DNA of 64,000 nt from Sphingomonas kyeonggiensis (GTDB lineage: Bacteria; Pseudomonadota; Alphaproteobacteria; Sphingomonadales; Sphingomonadaceae): NCBI RefSeq assembly GCF_014204495.1, contig NZ_JACHLN010000001.1, forward strand, positions 1,178,001 to 1,242,000, given 5' to 3'. A program made the translations under genes and the position numbers. Below, piece by piece: positions 33,927 to 44,207 of the stretch; position 1 is the first letter of the stretch; each line of letters starts with the position of its first letter. A model generated the notes under the pieces. The model saw only the letters and a program-made list of their open reading frames with translations, ran no database searches and was not told the DNA's origin.

Positions 33927-34799
33927 ATGCTGAAGCCCTTCCTCGCGCTTGCCGCGCTCGCCGCCATTCCGACCGCAACAGCCCAGACCGCGCCGTCGCC
34001 GGCCGATCCGGCGCCCGAGGACTGGAAGGCGATTCCCGACAACGAGATCCTGGTGATGACGCTGCAGGGCGGCCATCAGGTCTATATCCGCCTCGCCCCG
34101 CGCTACGCCCCCGCGCACGTCGCCAATATCCGCAAGCTCGCCGAGGCGCATTGGTGGGACGCCACCAGCGTCTACCGGGTGCAGGACAATTACGTCACCC
34201 AATGGGGCGGCGGCGACGACAAGACCGCGCTCCCGCCCGGCGTCATCGAGAATCCGCCTGCGGAATATGAATGGCCGGGCTTCGACGCGGTGAAGAACGT
34301 CACCTTCGCCAAGCCGGACAGCTATGCGGCCAAGACCGGCCTCAGCGCCGATGGCTGGCCGCTCGCCAATTACGGCGCGGTCAGCTCGCTCACCCATTGC
34401 TACTCGATGGTCGGCGTCGCGCGCGACCTGGCGCCATCGACCGGCAGCGGCGCCGAGCTCTACACCGTGATCGGCCACGCCCCGCGCCCGCTCGACCGCA
34501 ACATCGCGATCGTCGGCCGGGTGATCGAGGGCATGCAATGGCTCTCTAGCCTGCCGCGCGGCACCGCGCAGCTGGGCGTCTATGCCAAGGACCAGGTGCC
34601 CACGCCGATCCTCTCGGTCCGCCTCGCCAGCCAGCTGCCCGAGGACGAGCGCCCGCACTTCCAGTATCGCGGCACCGACAACCCGCGCTTCGCCGCCTGG
34701 ATCAAGGCACGCGAGAATCGCGACGGGGCGTTCTTCACCGTGCCGATGGGCGGGGTGGACGTGTGCAACGCGCTGCCGGCGGTGCGGCGGGCGCAATAG
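33927..34799 (+). CDS. Exported cyclophilin-type peptidyl-prolyl isomerase
   Basis: A 290-residue protein. The ATG at 33927 is chosen because it opens a signal peptide (MLKPFLALAALAAIPTATAQ). The cyclophilin-like domain includes NEILVMTLQGGHQVYIRLAPRYAP, VANIRKLAEAHWWDATSVYRVQDNYVTQWGGGD and NIAIVGRVIEGMQWLSSLPRG. The core is interrupted by an insert relative to minimal cyclophilins (about residues 90-140), as in the larger alphaproteobacterial forms. It would assist proline isomerisation of periplasmic proteins. It faces the Mla-type operon convergently across the inverted repeat at 34815-34891. Confidence 0.88.
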   Translation: MLKPFLALAALAAIPTATAQTAPSPADPAPEDWKAIPDNEILVMTLQGGHQVYIRLAPRYAPAHVANIRKLAEAHWWDATSVYRVQDNYVTQWGGGDDKTALPPGVIENPPAEYEWPGFDAVKNVTFAKPDSYAAKTGLSADGWPLANYGAVSSLTHCYSMVGVARDLAPSTGSGAELYTVIGHAPRPLDRNIAIVGRVIEGMQWLSSLPRGTAQLGVYAKDQVPTPILSVRLASQLPEDERPHFQYRGTDNPRFAAWIKARENRDGAFFTVPMGGVDVCNALPAVRRAQ

Positions 34800-34814
34800 A
34801 GTTCGGTATGACCG

Positions 34815-34891
34815 TTCCCCGGCGAAAGCCGGGGTCCAGGGTGGCGAGCGAGTCGGCAGAGAAACCCTGGGCCCCGGCCTTCGCCGGGGAA
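34815..34891. repeat. Dispersed inverted-repeat element (27-base arms)
   Basis: The arms at 34815-34841 and 34865-34891 are reverse complements except for two positions that would still pair as G-U in RNA. They carry the TTCCCCGGCGAA(A/G)GCCGGGG motif shared with 2938-3042 and 58456-58559. The element fills the gap between the convergent cyclophilin and lipoprotein genes. Confidence 0.88.
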
Positions 34892-34913
34892 AAGGCCGCG
34901 GAATGCGGCGCGG

Positions 34914-35513
34914 TTACTTGCCCACCCAGTCCGAGACTTCGACCGCGACCTGGTTGGCGGCCTTGTTGAGCGCCTCCGCGACCAGCTCGGGTTTCACTTC
35001 TGCGAGCGGCGCGCGCGCTTCGAAGCGGCGCTTCTGGAACTTGGTGGCATCGTCGCCTTGCACCAGCAGCGCGTCATAGATCACCACCGCCTCGTTGGTA
35101 TCGGCATCGACGCCGAAGCTGCGCAGCTCGCCCGACAGGGTGGCGCCGGGATCGACCTGCGACTGGCGATAGCTCAGCACCGGTCGACCGGTGCGCGCCG
35201 AGATGGTGTCGCCGAGCAGGCGGGCGAACAGGCGCGGCGGCGCCTCCACCCACTGCGCATCCTTCACATAGGCGACGGCATTGCCGCCCTGATGGACGGG
35301 CACACGCGTCGTCGCGAGCTCGTGCGGGACCACCGGGAACAGCACGGTCACCGTCGAACCCGAGGCCGGCGTCTGCACGTCGCCGGGCTTGACCTGCTCG
35401 GCGGCGCGGATGGTCATGAACGGCACCTTGGGCGGCTTGCCGCCGAACGAGATGCAGCCGGAGAGCATCGCGGCGAGCGGGGCGGCCAGCAGGAGCGGGG
35501 CGAGCTTCTTCAT
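34914..35513 (-). CDS. ABC-type transport auxiliary lipoprotein (PqiC/MlaE-system type)
   Basis: A 199-residue lipoprotein. Starting at ATG 35513 gives a signal with the lipobox LSGC (MKKLAPLLLAAPLAAMLSGC); a GTG at 35525 overlapping the MlaD stop is the alternative. The body fits the ABC_trans_aux family (VLFPVVPHELATTRVPVHQG, YVKDAQWVEAPPRLFARLLGD, VQGDDATKFQKRRFEARAPL). It is the last gene of the permease-ATPase-MlaD-lipoprotein operon. The family is thought to sit at the outer membrane or in the periplasm as the acceptor component of MCE-type phospholipid transport. Confidence 0.88.
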   Translation of the reverse strand: MKKLAPLLLAAPLAAMLSGCISFGGKPPKVPFMTIRAAEQVKPGDVQTPASGSTVTVLFPVVPHELATTRVPVHQGGNAVAYVKDAQWVEAPPRLFARLLGDTISARTGRPVLSYRQSQVDPGATLSGELRSFGVDADTNEAVVIYDALLVQGDDATKFQKRRFEARAPLAEVKPELVAEALNKAANQVAVEVSDWVGK

Positions 35514-35521
35514 CGCGTCTC

Positions 35522-36487
35522 TCACTTCTTGGGCTTGTAGTCGGGGAGCTTGGGGCTGCCGACCAGGCTGGACGCGCCGCCCTGGTCGAGCTTCTCGGAG
35601 ACCGAGGAGAGCGACTGCGCCATGATCCGCAGATCCTGGATCAGCTGGCCGATCTCGGGCACGGTCTTCTTGGAGAAGGCCTGCACGCCCGGCCGTGCGT
35701 CGCTCAGCATCGCCTCGAGCGCATCCATGCTCTTCTTGGCCGAGGCGATGGTTTTGTTGAGATTGGCGATCGTCGGCTTCACGTCATCGGCGACGACGCC
35801 ATTGGCGGTCTGTGCCAGCTGGCCGATCTGCTCGGTGGCGACGCCGAACTTCTGGATGGCGACCCGCGTCTCTGCGAGCGTCGCGGCGATCTCCGGTCCG
35901 CGATCGGCGAGGGCATCGGTCAGGCGGTTGGTGTTCGCCAGGATGCCGGCGATCGAGGCCTGGTTCTTGTCGCTCATCAGCTCGGTCAGCCGCTCGGTGA
36001 GCGTGGTCAGCCGCTCGAGCAACTTCGGCGCCGAGGAGAAGATCGCGCCGAGGCCGCCGGGCTTGGTCGGGATCACCGGAACGCCGAGCGGGCAGGCCGC
36101 CTTGGGGTTCTCGTGCGGGCACTTGATCTCGGGCGCGCCCTTCACCGCGCCTTCGAGCTGGATCGTGCTCGGGCCGGTGAAGCTGCTCTGGATCGTCGCG
36201 GTGGTGCCTTCGAGGATCGGCACCTCGTCCTTCACGGTGATGCGCACGCGGACCAGCTGGGGATCGGGCTTCCAGAATTCGATCGCCTTCACCTGGCCCG
36301 AGGGCACGCCGGAGAAGGCCACGGCCGAGCCCGGGTTGAGCCCATCGACGGCCTGGCGGAAGAAGATGTCGTATTCGCGCTCATTGCCGCCGGAGAGGCG
36401 GGCGAGCCAGACGATGAACAGGGCCAGCACCGCGAGCAGGATCAGCACGACGGCGCCCACCAGCACGTGATTCGAACGCGTTTCCAT
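35522..36487 (-). CDS. MlaD/MCE-domain lipid-transport protein
   Basis: A 321-residue protein anchored by one N-terminal helix (NHVLVGAVVLILLAVLALFI). The MCE domain follows (EYDIFFRQAVDGLNPGSAVA, FSGVPSGQVKAIEFW, VRVRITVKDEVPILEGT, TIQSSFTGPSTIQLEG). The C-terminal part is a long helical, coiled-coil-prone region (residues about 150-300). It should bind phospholipid in the periplasm and bridge the inner-membrane ABC complex to the outer membrane. The ATG overlaps the stop of the ATPase gene by one base. Confidence 0.92.
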   Translation of the reverse strand: METRSNHVLVGAVVLILLAVLALFIVWLARLSGGNEREYDIFFRQAVDGLNPGSAVAFSGVPSGQVKAIEFWKPDPQLVRVRITVKDEVPILEGTTATIQSSFTGPSTIQLEGAVKGAPEIKCPHENPKAACPLGVPVIPTKPGGLGAIFSSAPKLLERLTTLTERLTELMSDKNQASIAGILANTNRLTDALADRGPEIAATLAETRVAIQKFGVATEQIGQLAQTANGVVADDVKPTIANLNKTIASAKKSMDALEAMLSDARPGVQAFSKKTVPEIGQLIQDLRIMAQSLSSVSEKLDQGGASSLVGSPKLPDYKPKK

Positions 36488-37314
36488 CAGCCCCTGTCCT
36501 CAGTCGCGTGCCCGGCATTTGCCTTGACGCTGCTGACCGCGGCGCGTCCGCGCGGTCCGTTGAAATATTCCTGGATCCACGGATGGTCCAAGGCGAGCAG
36601 CTCGGGAATCGTTCCCACTGCGATGACCTTCCTGTCCGCCAGCACCGCGACGCGATCACAGATCGCATAGAGCGTGTCGAGATCATGGGTGATCAGGAAC
36701 ACGGTCAGCCCCAGCGTCTTCTGGAGCGAGGCGGTGAGCTCGTCGAACGCCGCGGCGCCGATCGGATCGAGCCCGGCGGTGGGCTCGTCGAGGAACAGCA
36801 GCTCGGGATCGAGCGCGAGCGCACGGGCGAGCCCGGCGCGCTTCTTCATGCCGCCCGAAAGCTCGGCGGGGAATTTGGGCGCGGCCTCGGGCGGCAGGCC
36901 GGTCATCACCACCTTGTACGCGGCGATCTCCTCGAGCAGCGCCTGGTCGAGCTTGGGGTAATATTCCTTGAGCGGAACCTGGACATTCTCCGACACGGTG
37001 AGCGTGGAGAAGAGCGCGCCGCCCTGGAACAGGATGCCCCAGCGCTTGCGGATCTCGGTCGCCTCGGTCTCGTCGCGGCCGATCGTGTTCTCGCCGAACA
37101 CTTCGATCTCGCCTTCGATCGGGGTCTGCAGGCCGATGATCGAGCGCATCAGCACCGATTTGCCGGTGCCCGAGCCGCCGACCACGCCGAGGATCTCGCC
37201 GCGGCGCACGTCGAGATCGAGATCCTCGTGCACGATCTGCTCGCCGAACCCGTTCTTGAGGCCGCGGACGCAGATGACGACATCGTCGTCATGGGAAAGA
37301 GTGGGCGCGGTCAT
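36487..37314 (-). CDS. MlaF-type ABC transporter ATP-binding protein
   Basis: A 275-residue ATPase. The start at 37314 overlaps the permease stop (ATGA). Walker A is GVVGGSGTGKSVL (about residues 44-56), the ABC signature ELSGGMKKRAGLARAL, Walker B LLFLDEPTAGLDP and the switch His LITHDLDTL. The Q-loop reads LFQGGALFSTLTVSENV, the typical MlaF form. It drives phospholipid movement together with the STAS-permease and MlaD genes on either side. Confidence 0.94.
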   Translation of the reverse strand: MTAPTLSHDDDVVICVRGLKNGFGEQIVHEDLDLDVRRGEILGVVGGSGTGKSVLMRSIIGLQTPIEGEIEVFGENTIGRDETEATEIRKRWGILFQGGALFSTLTVSENVQVPLKEYYPKLDQALLEEIAAYKVVMTGLPPEAAPKFPAELSGGMKKRAGLARALALDPELLFLDEPTAGLDPIGAAAFDELTASLQKTLGLTVFLITHDLDTLYAICDRVAVLADRKVIAVGTIPELLALDHPWIQEYFNGPRGRAAVSSVKANAGHATEDRG

Positions 37315-38423
37315 ATCCAGCCGACCTGGGTGAAGAACACCGCGAAAAAGGCATCGAGCACGATCACCAGGAAGATCGCCTGGACGACGGCGATGGTGGT
37401 GCGGCGACCGACCTGTTCGGCATCCGCCTCCACCTGCATGCCCTGGAAACAACCGGCGATCGCAATGATCGCGCCGAATACCGGCGCCTTGACCAGCCCG
37501 ACCCAGAGATCGGTGAGCGGCACGACTTCGCGGATGCGCTGGACAAAGGTGACGGGCGGAATGTCGAGCTGAACCCAGCACAGCAGCCCGCCGCCGATGA
37601 TTCCGATCAACGCCGAATAGAAGCCGAGCAGCGGCAGCATCATAACCACCGCCAGCACGCGCGGAACGACCAGCGCTTCCATCGGCGAGACGCCGATCGT
37701 GCGCATCGCATCGATCTCCTCGGTGAGCTTCATCGTGCCGATCTGCGCGGCGAAAGCCGAACCGGAACGTCCGGCGACCATGATCGCCGTCATCAGGATG
37801 CCCAGTTCGCGCAGCGTGATGCGGCCGAGCAGGTTGATCGTATAGACTTCCGCGCCGAACTGGCGGAGCTGCACCGCGCCCTGCTGGGCGATGACGATGC
37901 CGATCAGGAAGCTCATCAGCCCGATGATGCCGAGCGCCGAGACGCCAACCACTTCGAAGCGGTGGACGGTGGCGTTGAAGCGGAAACGGCTGGGATGCCT
38001 GGCTACGTTCCAGAAGGCGATCAGCGTCGCGCCGAAGAAGCCGAGCAGGCCGTAGAGCGTGTGGAAGGCGGTGAGCACCGCATCGCCGACTTCGGAGAGC
38101 AGGTGGACGAAGGGGCTGGCCGGCTTGCGCGGCAGCTCGATCGGATGCTCGGCGGCGACGACCTGGTCGAACAGATGCTGGCTTGCCGGTTGCAGCCCCT
38201 CGACCGGCGCTTCCTTGTCGCGTGCGAAGCGATGGACCACCCAGGCGCCGACCGTGTCGATCCGCTCGACCTGCGACAGGTCGATGCGGCTGACATCGCC
38301 CTCGACCGCATCGAGCCGGTCGGGCAGGTCGCCCAGGCTGGCGAGCGACAAATTGCCGGTGAAGCGGAGGACTGCGCCGCCGCTGCCGGAATCAACCCGT
38401 TCGAAATCGGCCAAGGCGCTCAT
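37311..38423 (-). CDS. MlaE-type permease with N-terminal STAS domain
   Basis: A roughly 370-residue inner-membrane permease. ATG 38423 (MSALADFERVD) is preferred over an upstream GTG at 38432. Residues about 1-95 form a STAS/MlaB-like domain (LRFTGNLSLASLGDLPDRLD, DLSQVERIDTVGAWVVHRFA). Residues 110-370 are the MlaE domain (GLMSFLIGIVIAQQGAVQLR, GILMTAIMVAGRSGSAFAAQ, VSPMEALVVPRVLAVVMMLP). The fusion replaces the separate mlaB of enterobacteria. First gene of the four-gene operon; it is divergent from the HAD phosphatase gene, with about 60 bases between them. Confidence 0.93.
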   Translation of the reverse strand: MSALADFERVDSGSGGAVLRFTGNLSLASLGDLPDRLDAVEGDVSRIDLSQVERIDTVGAWVVHRFARDKEAPVEGLQPASQHLFDQVVAAEHPIELPRKPASPFVHLLSEVGDAVLTAFHTLYGLLGFFGATLIAFWNVARHPSRFRFNATVHRFEVVGVSALGIIGLMSFLIGIVIAQQGAVQLRQFGAEVYTINLLGRITLRELGILMTAIMVAGRSGSAFAAQIGTMKLTEEIDAMRTIGVSPMEALVVPRVLAVVMMLPLLGFYSALIGIIGGGLLCWVQLDIPPVTFVQRIREVVPLTDLWVGLVKAPVFGAIIAIAGCFQGMQVEADAEQVGRRTTIAVVQAIFLVIVLDAFFAVFFTQVGWI

Positions 38424-38484
38424 CGCGCGCACCTTTCGGCGATTCGGGCTGGATCGGCAAGCGCCTCCGCTCGTAGATGCATCA

Positions 38485-39156
38485 ATGCACTGTCTCGCAA
38501 TCTACGACATGGACAAGACCATCACCGCGGCACCGACCTGGACGCGCTTCCTGGTGGCGGCGGCAAAGGCGCGCGCGCCGTGGCGGCTGGCGCTGTTCCC
38601 GGCGGTGGGCGTGGCCGGGATCGGCTATCTGCTCAAGCAGGTCGATCGGTCGGGCCTCAAGCAATTCTCGCAGCGGCTGCTGCTGGGCGGCGCGCTGACT
38701 CCGGAGGAGATGGCGAAGGTCGCGGAAGCCTTTGCCGAGCACGAAGTTGCCCACGGTGTGCTCCACGGCGCGCGCGAACGGATCGCGGCGGACCGGGCCG
38801 AGGGCTACCGGATCGTCATGGCGACGGCCTCGCACGGCTATTACGCCGCGGCGATCGCCCGGCGCCTGGGCATCGAGGACGTGATCGCAACCGAGGCTAA
38901 GCGCGATGGGCAAGGCCGAATTCTCTCACTGATTGAAGGCGATAACTGTTACGGGCCCGTAAAGCTCCATAGAATCGAGAGCTGGATGGCGGGGCAGGCG
39001 ATTCCGCGGGGCAGCGCCCATGTCCGCGCCTATTCGGACCATGTCTCCGACGCGCCGATGCTCGACTGGGCGGACGAGGGCTATGCGGTCAACGCGCATG
39101 GCCCGCTGCGCAGGCTCGCCGCGGAGAAGGGCTGGCCAATCCTCGACTGGAGATAA
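38485..39156 (+). CDS. HAD-superfamily (IB) phosphatase
   Basis: A 223-residue protein with the DxDxT nucleophile motif AIYDMDKTIT (D8, D10). GYRIVMATASHGYYAAAIAR is motif II (Thr), K in GPVKLHRIESW fits motif III, and YSDHVSDAPMLDWADEGYAVN is motif IV. The layout matches the phosphoserine-phosphatase-like IB subgroup; the substrate is not determined. A second ATG at 38477 is in another frame. It is divergent from the Mla-type operon. Confidence 0.88.
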   Translation: MHCLAIYDMDKTITAAPTWTRFLVAAAKARAPWRLALFPAVGVAGIGYLLKQVDRSGLKQFSQRLLLGGALTPEEMAKVAEAFAEHEVAHGVLHGARERIAADRAEGYRIVMATASHGYYAAAIARRLGIEDVIATEAKRDGQGRILSLIEGDNCYGPVKLHRIESWMAGQAIPRGSAHVRAYSDHVSDAPMLDWADEGYAVNAHGPLRRLAAEKGWPILDWR

Positions 39157-39205
39157 TCGCCACGGCGTTCGTTCTTCCCTTCGCACACAAGATGCGGAGA
39201 GGATC

Positions 39206-39652
39206 ATGGCCAAGACGCTGGAACAACTGGCGGAAATGATGAAGGACGTCGATTTCGCGATGCTCTCGACGCATAGCGAAGGCGGCACCATCGCAGCCCG
39301 CCCGATGAGCAACAATCGCGACGTCGACTATGACGGCGACAACTGGTTCTTCGCCTGCGAGGACACGCGGCTGATCGCGGACCTGAAGGCGAATGCGCAG
39401 GTCGGCCTGGCCTTTCACGGCAAGGGCGGGCTGCTCGGCATGAAGCCGGTGTTCGTCCATGTCGAGGGCGTCGCCGAGCTGATCCACGACAAGGCGGCGT
39501 TCGAGGACCATTGGACCAAGGGGCTTTCGCTCTGGTTCAAGGAAGGTGTCGATACGCCGGGACTGGTGCTGATCAAGGTGCACGGCGTCCGGGCGCATTA
39601 CTGGGACGGCGAGGACCAGGGCGAGATCGTGCTGGAAGGGGTTGCTGTCTAG
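39206..39652 (+). CDS. Pyridoxamine 5'-phosphate oxidase-like (general stress) protein
   Basis: A 148-residue split-barrel flavin-binding-fold protein, preceded by GGAGAGG. FAMLSTHSEGGTIAARPMSN, WFFACEDTRLIADLKANAQV and VHVEGVAELIHDKAAFEDHW match the general-stress FMN-binding split-barrel family. The DxxxK-type FMN contacts are not certain. It ends 12 bases before an inverted repeat and is convergent with the DUF445 gene. Confidence 0.88.
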   Translation: MAKTLEQLAEMMKDVDFAMLSTHSEGGTIAARPMSNNRDVDYDGDNWFFACEDTRLIADLKANAQVGLAFHGKGGLLGMKPVFVHVEGVAELIHDKAAFEDHWTKGLSLWFKEGVDTPGLVLIKVHGVRAHYWDGEDQGEIVLEGVAV

Positions 39653-39663
39653 CCATCCATCAT

Positions 39664-39739
39664 CGTCATCCCGGCGAAAGCCGGGATCCCGTGCGGTATC
39701 GCGCCTTCGCCTGAGATCCCGGCTTTCGCCGGGATGACG
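39664..39739. repeat. Dispersed inverted-repeat element (25-bp perfect arms)
   Basis: CGTCATCCCGGCGAAAGCCG-type arms at 39664-39688 and 39715-39739 are exact reverse complements over 25 bases. The inner motif CCCGGCGAAAGCCGGG resembles the other elements, but the flank is GTCATCCC rather than TTCCCC, marking a sub-type. It lies between the convergent ends of the split-barrel gene and the DUF445 gene. Confidence 0.9.
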
Positions 39740-39744
39740 CTAAA

Positions 39745-41010
39745 CTACAGCAGCGTATCCACCGTGTGGATCAGCACGCCGACCAGGCCGCCGACCAGCG
39801 TGCCGTTGATGCGGATATATTGCAGGTCGCGGCCCACGGCATTCTCCAGCCGGCCGGTGATGGTCTGCGCGTCCCAGCCCTTGATCGTGTCCGAGACCAG
39901 CCGGACAATGCCGTCGCCATAATCGGTCGCCGCACCCACCGCGCTGCGGCGGGCGAAACGGTTGATCGTGTCGGCGAGCTTGCGGTCCTCCTGCAGGGTG
40001 ACGCCGAACTGCCTGAGCGTCTCGCCCATCTTGCCGCCGAGCGCCTTGCCGGGGTCGCGGGCGAGGCGGAGCAGGGCGGCGCGGCTGGTTTCCCACAGCC
40101 CGTCGATCCAGCGCTGGAAAGCCTGGTTCTCGAGCATCTCGAGCTTGAAGGCTTCGACGCGTTCGCGCAGCTCGGGCTTGTGCTGGAGGTCGTATGCGAG
40201 CCGCTCGAGCCCTTCCTCGGCCTTGAGGCGCAGGGGGTGGCCGGGGTCCTCGTTCATTTCGACGAGCAGCTTCTCCAGCCCCTCGATGATCTTGTTGGCC
40301 AGCGTCTCGTCGAGCCCGGTCCAGCGCATGATGCTGCCGGCGCGGCTATGGACCATCTCGCGGATCAGATGCTCGTTGGCGTCGAGCGCGCGGGCGGCCC
40401 AGCGGGTCATGCCATCGAGCAGGGGAAGGTGGCGGTCCTTGGCGATCGCGGCGCCGAGCGCCTGGCCGAGCAGCGGGGCGATGTCGATCGCGCGCAGCCG
40501 GGCGGCGATCGCGCCCTTGGCCATGCCGCCGAGGCGCTCCTGGTCGAGCGATTCGAGGAAGTCGGCGGCGAGCCGGCTGGCGCCGCGGCCGATCCGGCCG
40601 TCGCCATGCACCGGATTGGCGAGCCAGCGGCCGGCGGCAGCGGCGATGTCGAGGCGCTGCATGCGCCGGGCGACGACCTTGGGGGTCAGGAAATTGTCGC
40701 GCAGGAACTGGGCGAGGGTGGAGGCGATCCGGTCCTTGTTGCGCGGGATGATCGCGGTGTGGGGGATGGGAAGGTGGAGCGGGTGGCGGAACAGCGCCGT
40801 CACCGCGAACCAGTCGGCGAGGCCGCCAACCATCGCCGCCTCGGCAAAGGCGCGCACATAGCCCAGCGCCGGGTGCAGATGATCGAAGGCACGGGCGAGC
40901 AGGAAGATCGCCGCCATCGCCACGAGCAGTCCGGTGGCGACCAGCCGCATCCGGCGCAGCGGCGCCGGCACGGCCTCGGATGAAGAAAGGGGAGCGCGCA
41001 ACTTCGTCAC
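39745..41010 (-). CDS. DUF445 membrane protein
   Basis: A 421-residue protein of the DUF445 (YjiN/YheB-like) family. It has an N-terminal helix (RLVATGLLVAMAAIFLLA), then AMVGGLADWFAVTALFRHPL and IPHTAIIPRNKDRIASTLAQFL, which are the family signature. A long helical middle (residues 120-380) and a C-terminal hydrophobic segment (GTLVGGLVGVLIHTVDTLL) follow. The function of the family is not known. It ends 6 bases from the inverted repeat at 39664-39739. Confidence 0.9.
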   Translation of the reverse strand: MTKLRAPLSSSEAVPAPLRRMRLVATGLLVAMAAIFLLARAFDHLHPALGYVRAFAEAAMVGGLADWFAVTALFRHPLHLPIPHTAIIPRNKDRIASTLAQFLRDNFLTPKVVARRMQRLDIAAAAGRWLANPVHGDGRIGRGASRLAADFLESLDQERLGGMAKGAIAARLRAIDIAPLLGQALGAAIAKDRHLPLLDGMTRWAARALDANEHLIREMVHSRAGSIMRWTGLDETLANKIIEGLEKLLVEMNEDPGHPLRLKAEEGLERLAYDLQHKPELRERVEAFKLEMLENQAFQRWIDGLWETSRAALLRLARDPGKALGGKMGETLRQFGVTLQEDRKLADTINRFARRSAVGAATDYGDGIVRLVSDTIKGWDAQTITGRLENAVGRDLQYIRINGTLVGGLVGVLIHTVDTLL

Positions 41011-41041
41011 ACGCTCCCCAATACATCAGACGCGATCAAGT

Positions 41042-44000
41042 TCACTCCGCCGGTTGCGGTGCATCGTCCCCGGGCTTGTGCTCGATCGTGCCGCCGCCAT
41101 GGCCATGGCCGATCACGCGGCTGCCATCATCGCCCGGCCGGAAGGTGAGCAGGCGGCGCGACAGCTTCGGTCCGAGCCAGTGCTCGAGGCCGACCGCGAG
41201 GCTGAACAATGCGGGGACCATCACCAGGGTGAGCACCGTCGACAGGATCAGGCCGCCGATCACGGTCATGCCCATCGGCGCGCGCCACGATCCGTCGCCG
41301 TTGAGCGACAGCGCGGTCGGCACCATGCCGGCGACCATTGCCACCGTGGTCATCACGATGGGCTGGGCGCGCTTGTGCCCGGCATCGACGATCGCGGTGA
41401 ACTTGTCGACGCCCTTGGCCATCTCCTCCAGCGCGAAGTCGACCAGCAGGATCGAGTTCTTCGCGACGATGCCGAACAGCATCAGCATGCCGATGAACAC
41501 CGGGAGCGACAGCGGCTGGCCGGCGATCCACAGCGCGATCAGCCCGCCCAGCGGCGCGTTGAGCAGCGAACCCATGTTCACCAGCGGCGACATGAAGCGG
41601 CGATACAGCAGCACCAGCACCGCGAAGACGAGGAAGATGCCCGTCGCCAGCGCGATGAAGAAGTTGTTGAGCATCTCCGCCTGCCACTTGGCGTTGCCGA
41701 CGGTCATTTCCGCCACGCCGATCGGCAGGTTCTTCATGATCGGCAGCTGGTGGATCTTCTGCAGCGCCAGGCCCGAGACGATCGCCTTGCCGGTCTTCGG
41801 ATCGGTCGCCAGGTCCGCGCCGATGACGACGCGGCGCTGGAGGTTCAGGCGCTCGATCTTGGTCGGGCCCGTGCCGAAGCCGATATCGGCGACGACGTCG
41901 AGCGGCACCGAGCCGCCGGTCTGGGTCTGCACCGGCAGGTTCTGGATCGTCGACAGCTTGGCGCGCGCATCTTCCTGCAGCGCCACGCGGATCGGGATCT
42001 GACGATCGGACAGCGAGAATTTCGCGCTGTTCTGATCGATGTCGCCCAGCGTCGCGATGCGGATCGCGTTCGACAGTGCCGCCGTGGTCACGCCCAGGTT
42101 CGCCGCGAGGTCGAGACGCGGCTTGATCACGATCTCTGGGCGGTTGAGGTCGCCGGCGATGCGCGGAGCCACCACTTCGGGCATCTTCTGCATCTGGTCG
42201 ACCAGGGTGAGCGCGGTCTTGGTGAGCAGCTCGGGATCCTCGCCGCCCAGCGTCACGGTCAGCGCGCGGCCGCTCGAGCCCCAGCCGCCCTGTGCGCGGA
42301 AGCCGACACGGGCATCGGGGATGGCGAGCAGGTCCGGCGTGATCCGCCGGGTGAATTCGTCGCTGGTCTCCTTGCGATCGTCCTTGAGCATCGCGGTCAC
42401 GCGGCCGCTGCCGACGAACGCACGCTCATAGACGTTCTGGACGTCGGGCTCCTGGCGCAGGCGGGCCGCCACGCGGCGAACCACGGCGTCGGTCTGCTCG
42501 AGCGTGGTGCCCGGCACCATCTCGACATTGGCGGTGACCTGGTCCTCGTCCTGGGTCGGCTGGAAGGTCATCGGCAGCATCGCGAAGAACACCACCGTGA
42601 GCGCCAGCGACGCGACGAAGCCGGCGATCGCCGACCAGCGATGGTGCAGCGTCCAGCGCAGCAGCTTCACATAGGCGTCCATGATCCGGCCTTCGCCGTG
42701 CGAGACATGGCCGTGCGCCTTGAGGAAATAGGCCGCGATCATCGGGGTGACGAGACGTGCCACGGCAAGGCTCATCAGCACCGAGGCGACGACGGTGAGG
42801 CCGAAATTCTTGAAGAACTGGCCCGACACGCCCGGCATCAGGCCGACGGGCAGGAACACCGCGACGATCGACATCGTGGTGGCGAGCACCGCGATACCGA
42901 TCTCGTCGGCCGCGTCGATCGATGCCTGATAGGCCGATTTGCCCATGCGCATGTGCCGGACGATGTTCTCGATCTCCACGATCGCGTCGTCGACCAGCAC
43001 GCCGGCGACCAGGCTGAGCGCGAGCAGCGTCATCTGGTTGAGCGTGAAGCCCAGCATGTCCATGAACCAGAAGCTGGGGATCGCCGAAAGCGGGATCGCC
43101 AGCGCCGAGATGAACGTGGCGCGCCAGTCGCGCAGGAAGATCAGCACCACGATGACCGCGAGCACGGCGCCCTCGATCATCGCTTCCATCGCCGAGTGAT
43201 ATTGCTGCTCGGCATATTTGGACCAGTTCGAGAGCAGCTCGAAATGGACCTTGGCGTTGTTCTTCTCGAGCTTCTGGAGCGTCTTTTCCGCTTCATGGAA
43301 GATCGCGACGTCCGACGCGCCCTTGGCGCGCTGGATGTCGAACGAGATCACTGCATGGCCGTTGAAGCGCGCGGCGCTGCGCAGCTCGGCATAGCTGTCG
43401 GTCACCGTCGCGATATCGGCGAGGCGCACGGTGCGGCCATTGCCGGTCGAGATCTGGGTCTGGCCGAGCGCATAGGCGTTCTTGGCGTTGCCGAGCACGC
43501 GGACCGACTGTTCATAGCCCGAGATCTCGGCGCGGCCGCCGGCGGCGTTCATGTTCACCGCGCGCAGCTGCTGGTTCACCTGGCTGGCGGTAAGGCCATA
43601 GGACTGGAGCCTGGCGGGATCGATCTGGACGCGGATCTCGCGGTTGACGCCACCATTGCGGTTCACCGCCGACATGCCGGTGATCGAGAGCAGGCTCTTC
43701 GCCACCGTATTGTCGATATACCAGCTCAGCTGCTCGACGGTCATGTCGGGCGCGATCGCGGTGAAGCTGGCGATGTCGTTGTCGCTCGCCGAATCGACGC
43801 GGCCGATCTGCGGCTCGAGAATGCCGTCGGGCAAATTGCCGCGGATCTGCTGGACCGCGCTGCGCACGTCCTCCACCGCGCGATCGATCGGGGTGCCGAT
43901 CGCGAGCTGGACGACGGTCTGCGACTGGCCCTCGGTCACCGTCGAGTTGATCTCGTCGATGCCCTGCAGGCTGCGCACGGCGCTTTCCACCTGCTGGGTG

Positions 44001-44197
44001 ATCTGCGTCTCGAGTTCGCTGGGCGCGGCGCCCGGCTGGCTGATCGCGATCCAGACGATCGGGAAATCGATGTCCGGATTGTTGTTCACGTCCATCCGGT
44101 TGAAGCTCATCAGGCCCGCAACCGTGAGGAACAGGAACAGGACGATCGGCGGAATCGGATTCCGGATCGACCAGGCCGAGATATTCCGGAAGCTCAT
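41042..44197 (-). CDS. RND-family multidrug efflux permease (HAE-1 type)
   Basis: A 1051-residue inner-membrane proton antiporter. The N-terminus is [20 protein letters not shown]. The proton-relay pair is in TM4 ([20 protein letters not shown]). Two large periplasmic loops and duplicated helix bundles are evident; the second half has [20 protein letters not shown] and [17 protein letters not shown]. An Asp/His-rich tail ([18 protein letters not shown]) is at the C-terminus. It exports drugs or metabolites with the adaptor encoded 10 bases upstream. No outer-membrane factor gene is adjacent. Confidence 0.95.
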   Translation of the reverse strand: MSFRNISAWSIRNPIPPIVLFLFLTVAGLMSFNRMDVNNNPDIDFPIVWIAISQPGAAPSELETQITQQVESAVRSLQGIDEINSTVTEGQSQTVVQLAIGTPIDRAVEDVRSAVQQIRGNLPDGILEPQIGRVDSASDNDIASFTAIAPDMTVEQLSWYIDNTVAKSLLSITGMSAVNRNGGVNREIRVQIDPARLQSYGLTASQVNQQLRAVNMNAAGGRAEISGYEQSVRVLGNAKNAYALGQTQISTGNGRTVRLADIATVTDSYAELRSAARFNGHAVISFDIQRAKGASDVAIFHEAEKTLQKLEKNNAKVHFELLSNWSKYAEQQYHSAMEAMIEGAVLAVIVVLIFLRDWRATFISALAIPLSAIPSFWFMDMLGFTLNQMTLLALSLVAGVLVDDAIVEIENIVRHMRMGKSAYQASIDAADEIGIAVLATTMSIVAVFLPVGLMPGVSGQFFKNFGLTVVASVLMSLAVARLVTPMIAAYFLKAHGHVSHGEGRIMDAYVKLLRWTLHHRWSAIAGFVASLALTVVFFAMLPMTFQPTQDEDQVTANVEMVPGTTLEQTDAVVRRVAARLRQEPDVQNVYERAFVGSGRVTAMLKDDRKETSDEFTRRITPDLLAIPDARVGFRAQGGWGSSGRALTVTLGGEDPELLTKTALTLVDQMQKMPEVVAPRIAGDLNRPEIVIKPRLDLAANLGVTTAALSNAIRIATLGDIDQNSAKFSLSDRQIPIRVALQEDARAKLSTIQNLPVQTQTGGSVPLDVVADIGFGTGPTKIERLNLQRRVVIGADLATDPKTGKAIVSGLALQKIHQLPIMKNLPIGVAEMTVGNAKWQAEMLNNFFIALATGIFLVFAVLVLLYRRFMSPLVNMGSLLNAPLGGLIALWIAGQPLSLPVFIGMLMLFGIVAKNSILLVDFALEEMAKGVDKFTAIVDAGHKRAQPIVMTTVAMVAGMVPTALSLNGDGSWRAPMGMTVIGGLILSTVLTLVMVPALFSLAVGLEHWLGPKLSRRLLTFRPGDDGSRVIGHGHGGGTIEHKPGDDAPQPAE

Positions 44198-44207
44198 CGC
44201 TTGGATC